The notes under the pieces are model-generated. The model was not told the DNA's origin. It ran no database searches and saw only the letters and a list, made by a program, of their open reading frames with translations. The position numbers were made by a program, and so were the translations under genes. Of a stretch of DNA of 8,661 bases, positions 5,857 to 8,661 are shown in pieces. The stretch is from DATDPM01 sp041498815 (GTDB taxonomy: Bacteria; Pseudomonadota; Alphaproteobacteria; DATDPM01), in NCBI GenBank assembly GCA_041498815.1, contig JBGQJC010000055.1:1-8661 (forward strand). Reading direction: 5' to 3'. Every line of letters begins with the position of its first letter. The first letter of the stretch is position 1.

Positions 5857-6999
5857 ATGACCACGCCGAAGCGGTTCCTCACCCGGATGGTTTTATTCCT
5901 GGTGGCGGTGCTGGTCGTTTCCGGCGTTCTGTTCAACCGCCTCGTCGACGTCTTCCTCTACAACCCGCCTTTGAACGGCATGATCCTGGCGGTGGTTGCC
6001 TTCGGCATCGCCTTCGTCTTCCGCCAGGTGCTGATGCTGTACCCCGAGGTCGCGTGGATCGAAAGCTTCCGCCGCGACCGCGCGAGCATGCCCTCCCAGG
6101 CCGGCCCGAAATTGTTGGGGCCGATGGCGACGATGCTGGGCGACCGCACGGGCAAATTGCGGTTGTCCACCCTGTCTCAGCGCTCGCTCTTGGATTCGAT
6201 CGGGGCGCGGCTCGATGAATCGCGCGAGTTGTCGCGCTATCTCATCAGCCTCCTCATCTTCCTCGGCCTCTTGGGCACCTTCTGGGGCCTCCTTCAAACC
6301 GTGCAGTCCGTGAGCGGCGTCATTGCCACGCTCGACATCTCGTCCAATGATCTCACCGCCGTCTTCGATAATTTGAAGCATGGATTGAACGAGCCGCTGG
6401 CCGGCATGGGAACGTCCTTCGGCTCGTCGCTGTTCGGGTTGAGCGGCTCGCTGGTCCTCGGTTTCCTCGAGCTCCAGGCCGGCCAGGCGCAGAATCGATT
6501 CTATAACGATCTCGAAGAATGGCTGTCCGGCATGACACGCCTTTCCAGCGGCAGCGGAAGCGGCGAAGGCGACCAGCCGGTTCCGGCCTATATCCAGGCG
6601 CTTCTCGAACAGACGGCGGACAGTTTGGAGAACCTGCAGCGCACGCTCGCCCGCGGCGAGGAAGGTCAGCAGACGGCGAACGGCGCCTTGCTCGGGCTCA
6701 CGGACCGGCTTTCCACCTTGACCGACCAGATGCGCGCCGAACAGGGCCTCATGCTCAAGTTCGCCGAAAGCCAGATCGAGCTGAAGTCCGTCTTGACCAA
6801 GCTCGCGGGTGCGGCTTCCGACGGCGGGATCGGCATGGATGCGACCACGCGGACCCATATCCGCAACATCGACGTTTATCTGGCGCGGTTGCTGGAAGAC
6901 ATCGGCACGGGACGCAGCCAGATGACCCAGGAGATTCGGAGCGAGATCAAGCTCTTGGCCCGCACCATCGCCGCCGTCGCCGAAGAAGACGGGCGCTAG
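5857..6999 (+). CDS. MotA/TolQ/ExbB-family proton-channel-like membrane protein
   Basis: A 380-residue inner-membrane protein with four predicted helices: TM1 about 10-30, TM2 about 39-61, TM3 about 127-148 and TM4 about 184-206. TM3 holds 'FLGLLGTFWGLLQTV', the family hallmark GLLGTxxGL, and TM4 holds 'GMGTSFGSSLFGLSGSLVLG', the small-residue/hydroxyl-rich helix that lines the ion path in MotA, TolQ and ExbB. About 65 cytoplasmic residues separate TM2 and TM3. The C-terminal 170 residues are soluble and helical in appearance, with heptad-like stretches (about 238-310 and 345-375), longer than the TolQ/ExbB tail. The ATG has only a weak GGG six bases upstream. The gene is followed 5 bp later by a MotB-like partner. 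No flagellar gene is nearby, so a non-flagellar stator-like role in the envelope is inferred; the energised process is unknown. Confidence 0.86.
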   Translation: MTTPKRFLTRMVLFLVAVLVVSGVLFNRLVDVFLYNPPLNGMILAVVAFGIAFVFRQVLMLYPEVAWIESFRRDRASMPSQAGPKLLGPMATMLGDRTGKLRLSTLSQRSLLDSIGARLDESRELSRYLISLLIFLGLLGTFWGLLQTVQSVSGVIATLDISSNDLTAVFDNLKHGLNEPLAGMGTSFGSSLFGLSGSLVLGFLELQAGQAQNRFYNDLEEWLSGMTRLSSGSGSGEGDQPVPAYIQALLEQTADSLENLQRTLARGEEGQQTANGALLGLTDRLSTLTDQMRAEQGLMLKFAESQIELKSVLTKLAGAASDGGIGMDATTRTHIRNIDVYLARLLEDIGTGRSQMTQEIRSEIKLLARTIAAVAEEDGR

Positions 7000-7004
7000 G
7001 CGCC

Positions 7005-8222
7005 ATGCCCGGCATCGGCAGCTCGCGCCGCCGCCGCCCGGTCGATATCTGGCCCGGCTTCGTCGACGCCCTCACCTCCCTGCTGCTGGTCATCACCTTC
7101 GTGCTGGTGGTGTTCGTGCTTGCCCAGTTTTACCTGCGCGCGACTCTGTCGGGAAAAAACGAAGCCCTGCAACGGCTCACGCAGCAGGTGAGCGAGCTCG
7201 CGAATCTGCTGTCGCTGGAGCGAGCCGAGAACGAGAAGCTCCGCGGCAACGTCTCGCAGCTGTCAACCGAATTGCAAAGCACGCTTGCCGAACGCGAGCA
7301 GCTTTCGTCCCAGCTGGGCGAACTCAAGGAGAAGGCCGAGGCGAGCCAGGACCAGTTGAACCAGGCCCGCAGCGAACTCGAGCGCCTCAATCGCGACATC
7401 GAGGCGCTGCGCCAAGTGCGCGCGGAACTCGAGCAGCAGATGGGCGCCGAGCGCGACCGCTCGAAGGAACTCGAATCGAAGCTCGCGAGCGAGGCGGAGC
7501 GCACCCAGCTTGCCCAGCGCACGATCGAAGAGAAAGAGGCTCTGCTCCGCGACAAGCTTTCGGCGCTCGAAAGCGCCGAGAAGCTGACCGCCGAGCAGCG
7601 CGCCCAGCTCGAAGTCTTGAACCAGCAGGTTGCGGCGCTGCGCAGCCAATTGGCGGCGATCCAGAAGGCGCTGGATATTTCCGAGGCGGCGGCCAAGGAA
7701 CAGAAGGTTCAGATCGCCGACCTCGGAAAACGGCTCAACCTCGCGCTCGCCGGCAAGGTGCAGGAATTGGCCAGGTACCGCTCCGAATTCTTCGGGCGGT
7801 TGCGCGAAATCCTGGGCGACCGCGCCGGCATCCGGATCGTCGGCGACCGCTTCGTCTTCCAGTCCGAGGTTCTGTTCGATACCGGCTCGGCCGCGCTCGG
7901 TCCCGAGGGCCAAGCCCAATTAACGCAACTCGCCCAGACGCTGCTCGATATCGCCAAGACCATCCCGCCGGACATCAACTGGATTTTGCGGGTGGACGGC
8001 CACACCGACAAGCGCCCGATCAATACGCCGGAGTTCCCCTCGAACTGGGAGCTCTCCTCGCAGCGCGCCTTGTCGGTCGTCAAATTCCTCGTGTCCCAGG
8101 GCGTGCCGCCGCAGCGCTTGGTTGCGGCCGGCTTCGGCGAATTTCAGCCGCTCGATCCCGGTGACGACGAAGTGGCGTACCGCCGCAATCGCCGCATCGA
8201 ATTGAAGCTTACCGAACGGTGA
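7005..8222 (+). CDS. MotB-like stator protein: TM helix, long coiled coil, OmpA peptidoglycan-binding domain
   Basis: A 405-residue partner of the preceding channel protein. After a basic cytoplasmic start (RRRRP, 8-12) comes one helix, about 19-43, beginning 'WPGFVDALTSLLLVITFV'; Asp21 aligns in position with the proton-carrying aspartate of MotB. Residues about 48-255 are a nearly continuous heptad-rich coiled coil, full of Glu, Gln, Leu and Lys. The C-terminal domain (about 283-405) is canonical OmpA/MotB: 'FDTGSAAL', 'VDGHTDKRPI' (GHTD 332-335), 'SNWELSSQRALSVVKFL' (from 346), 'AAGFGEFQPL' and 'NRRIEL' (395-400), so diaminopimelate binding is expected. The ATG at 7005 sits 5 bp after the channel stop; longer in-frame extensions run only through the channel gene. 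The 3' end overlaps the convergent ABC gene by 14 bp. Flagellar MotB is the main alternative, but the coiled coil and missing flagellar neighbours argue against it. Confidence 0.88.
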   Translation: MPGIGSSRRRRPVDIWPGFVDALTSLLLVITFVLVVFVLAQFYLRATLSGKNEALQRLTQQVSELANLLSLERAENEKLRGNVSQLSTELQSTLAEREQLSSQLGELKEKAEASQDQLNQARSELERLNRDIEALRQVRAELEQQMGAERDRSKELESKLASEAERTQLAQRTIEEKEALLRDKLSALESAEKLTAEQRAQLEVLNQQVAALRSQLAAIQKALDISEAAAKEQKVQIADLGKRLNLALAGKVQELARYRSEFFGRLREILGDRAGIRIVGDRFVFQSEVLFDTGSAALGPEGQAQLTQLAQTLLDIAKTIPPDINWILRVDGHTDKRPINTPEFPSNWELSSQRALSVVKFLVSQGVPPQRLVAAGFGEFQPLDPGDDEVAYRRNRRIELKLTER

Positions 8223-8661
8223 CGGAAATTCCTTCCAGCAGCGCCCCTTCCGGCGCCGCCGGCGGCGCTTCCGTGTCGAACTGCAGTTCCGCCAACCGCG
8301 CATAAAGGCCGCAGCGGTGCAGCAGCTGATCGTGGCTGCCGATGTCGATGATGCGCCCTCTGTCCATCACCGCAATGCGGTCGGCCTTGAGCACGGTGGC
8401 GAGCCTGTGGGCGATGACCAGCGTCGTGCGGCCCTTCATGAGCTTCTCCAAGGCCAGCTGCACCATGCGCTCGCTCTCGGCGTCCAAGGCGCTGGTCGCC
8501 TCGTCCAGTAAAAGGACCGCCGGGTTGCGCAGGATGGCGCGCGCGATCGCGATGCGCTGGCGCTGCCCGCCCGAAAGCCGGACCCCGCGGGCGCCCAAAT
8601 GGCTATCGAAGCCTTCGGGCAGGCGGTCCAGGAATTCGCTTGCCGCGGCGGCATCGGCAGC
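8209..8661 (-). CDS. ABC exporter ATP-binding region, MsbA-like (C-terminal part; start outside window)
   Basis: Read from the right edge toward 8209, this gives the last 150 residues of an ABC transporter nucleotide-binding domain. It shows the signature 'LSGGQRQRIAIARA', Walker B 'AVLLLDEATSALD' with catalytic Glu and D-loop, 'TTLVIAHRLATV' with the switch histidine, and 'ADRIAVMDRGRI'. This arrangement is typical of half-transporters of the MsbA/multidrug/heavy-metal exporter type with a fused membrane domain, but Walker A and the membrane part lie beyond the window, so the fusion and substrate are unproven. A short acidic/proline tail follows the domain. The stop (TAA, complement of 8209-8211) lies inside the 3' end of the MotB-like gene, giving a 14-bp convergent overlap. 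It belongs to a different transcription unit from the envelope trio. Confidence 0.92.
   Translation of the reverse strand, partial: AADAAAASEFLDRLPEGFDSHLGARGVRLSGGQRQRIAIARAILRNPAVLLLDEATSALDAESERMVQLALEKLMKGRTTLVIAHRLATVLKADRIAVMDRGRIIDIGSHDQLLHRCGLYARLAELQFDTEAPPAAPEGALLEGISVTVR

Noticed and set aside
5893..6858. A 321-codon open frame on the - strand opposite the MotA-like gene
   Set aside because: No motif or membrane pattern is seen; the + strand product has the family hallmarks.
6519..7004. N-terminal extension of the MotB-like protein by 162 residues
   Set aside because: It only re-reads the MotA-like gene in another frame and gives an Arg-rich string. The ATG at 7005 puts the basic start and membrane helix where a MotB-like protein needs them.
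5857..8222. Zorya anti-phage system (ZorA/ZorB)
   Set aside because: The stator-type pair recalls ZorAB, but no ZorC, ZorD or ZorE gene follows, the next gene is a convergent ABC exporter, and the context is housekeeping. The long coil is in the MotB-like partner, whereas in ZorAB the long tail belongs to ZorA.

Overview
The window is a GC-rich, densely coded chromosomal stretch. It looks like an alphaproteobacterium, probably Rhodospirillales-like. This is inferred from the style of the ThiE, SuhB and OmpA/MotA/MotB-type proteins, the high G+C third codon positions and the gene content; no taxonomic marker is present. I see no rRNA, tRNA, CRISPR array, insertion sequence or sign of recent transfer. 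It reads as core genome rather than an accessory island.

Left part (1-905, + strand): the tail of an unidentified protein that runs off the left edge is coupled by a GTGA stop/start overlap to thiE (thiamine-phosphate synthase).

Middle left (895-3721): the elongation factor P modification module. epmA (EF-P lysyl-ligase, - strand) diverges from epmB (lysine 2,3-aminomutase, + strand) across 68 bp, and epmB is followed by efp. EpmB is expected to make (R)-beta-lysine, EpmA to attach it to Lys33 of EF-P, and modified EF-P to rescue ribosomes stalled on polyproline. An inositol-monophosphatase/SuhB-family gene follows efp after 18 bp and probably shares its transcript.

Middle right (4556-8222, + strand): after a 161-bp intergenic/leader region come three envelope genes: a secreted proline-rich protein with a divergent OmpA-like C-terminus, a four-helix MotA/TolQ/ExbB-type channel protein, and a MotB-like protein. 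The last has one transmembrane helix with an aspartate, about 200 residues of coiled coil, and a canonical OmpA-type peptidoglycan-binding domain. Together they look like a non-flagellar, ion-driven, cell-wall-anchored stator-like complex. The leader holds a possible 17-codon ORF with a strong Shine-Dalgarno, whose stop overlaps the candidate GTG start of the first envelope gene inside a perfect 7-bp inverted repeat.

Right edge (8209-8661, - strand): the C-terminal ATP-binding part of an MsbA-like ABC exporter, convergent with the MotB-like gene and overlapping it.

The points most worth a second look are the stator-like trio, the leader ORF/hairpin, and the location of a polyproline-rich gene (up to eight consecutive prolines) close to a full EF-P/EpmA/EpmB set.
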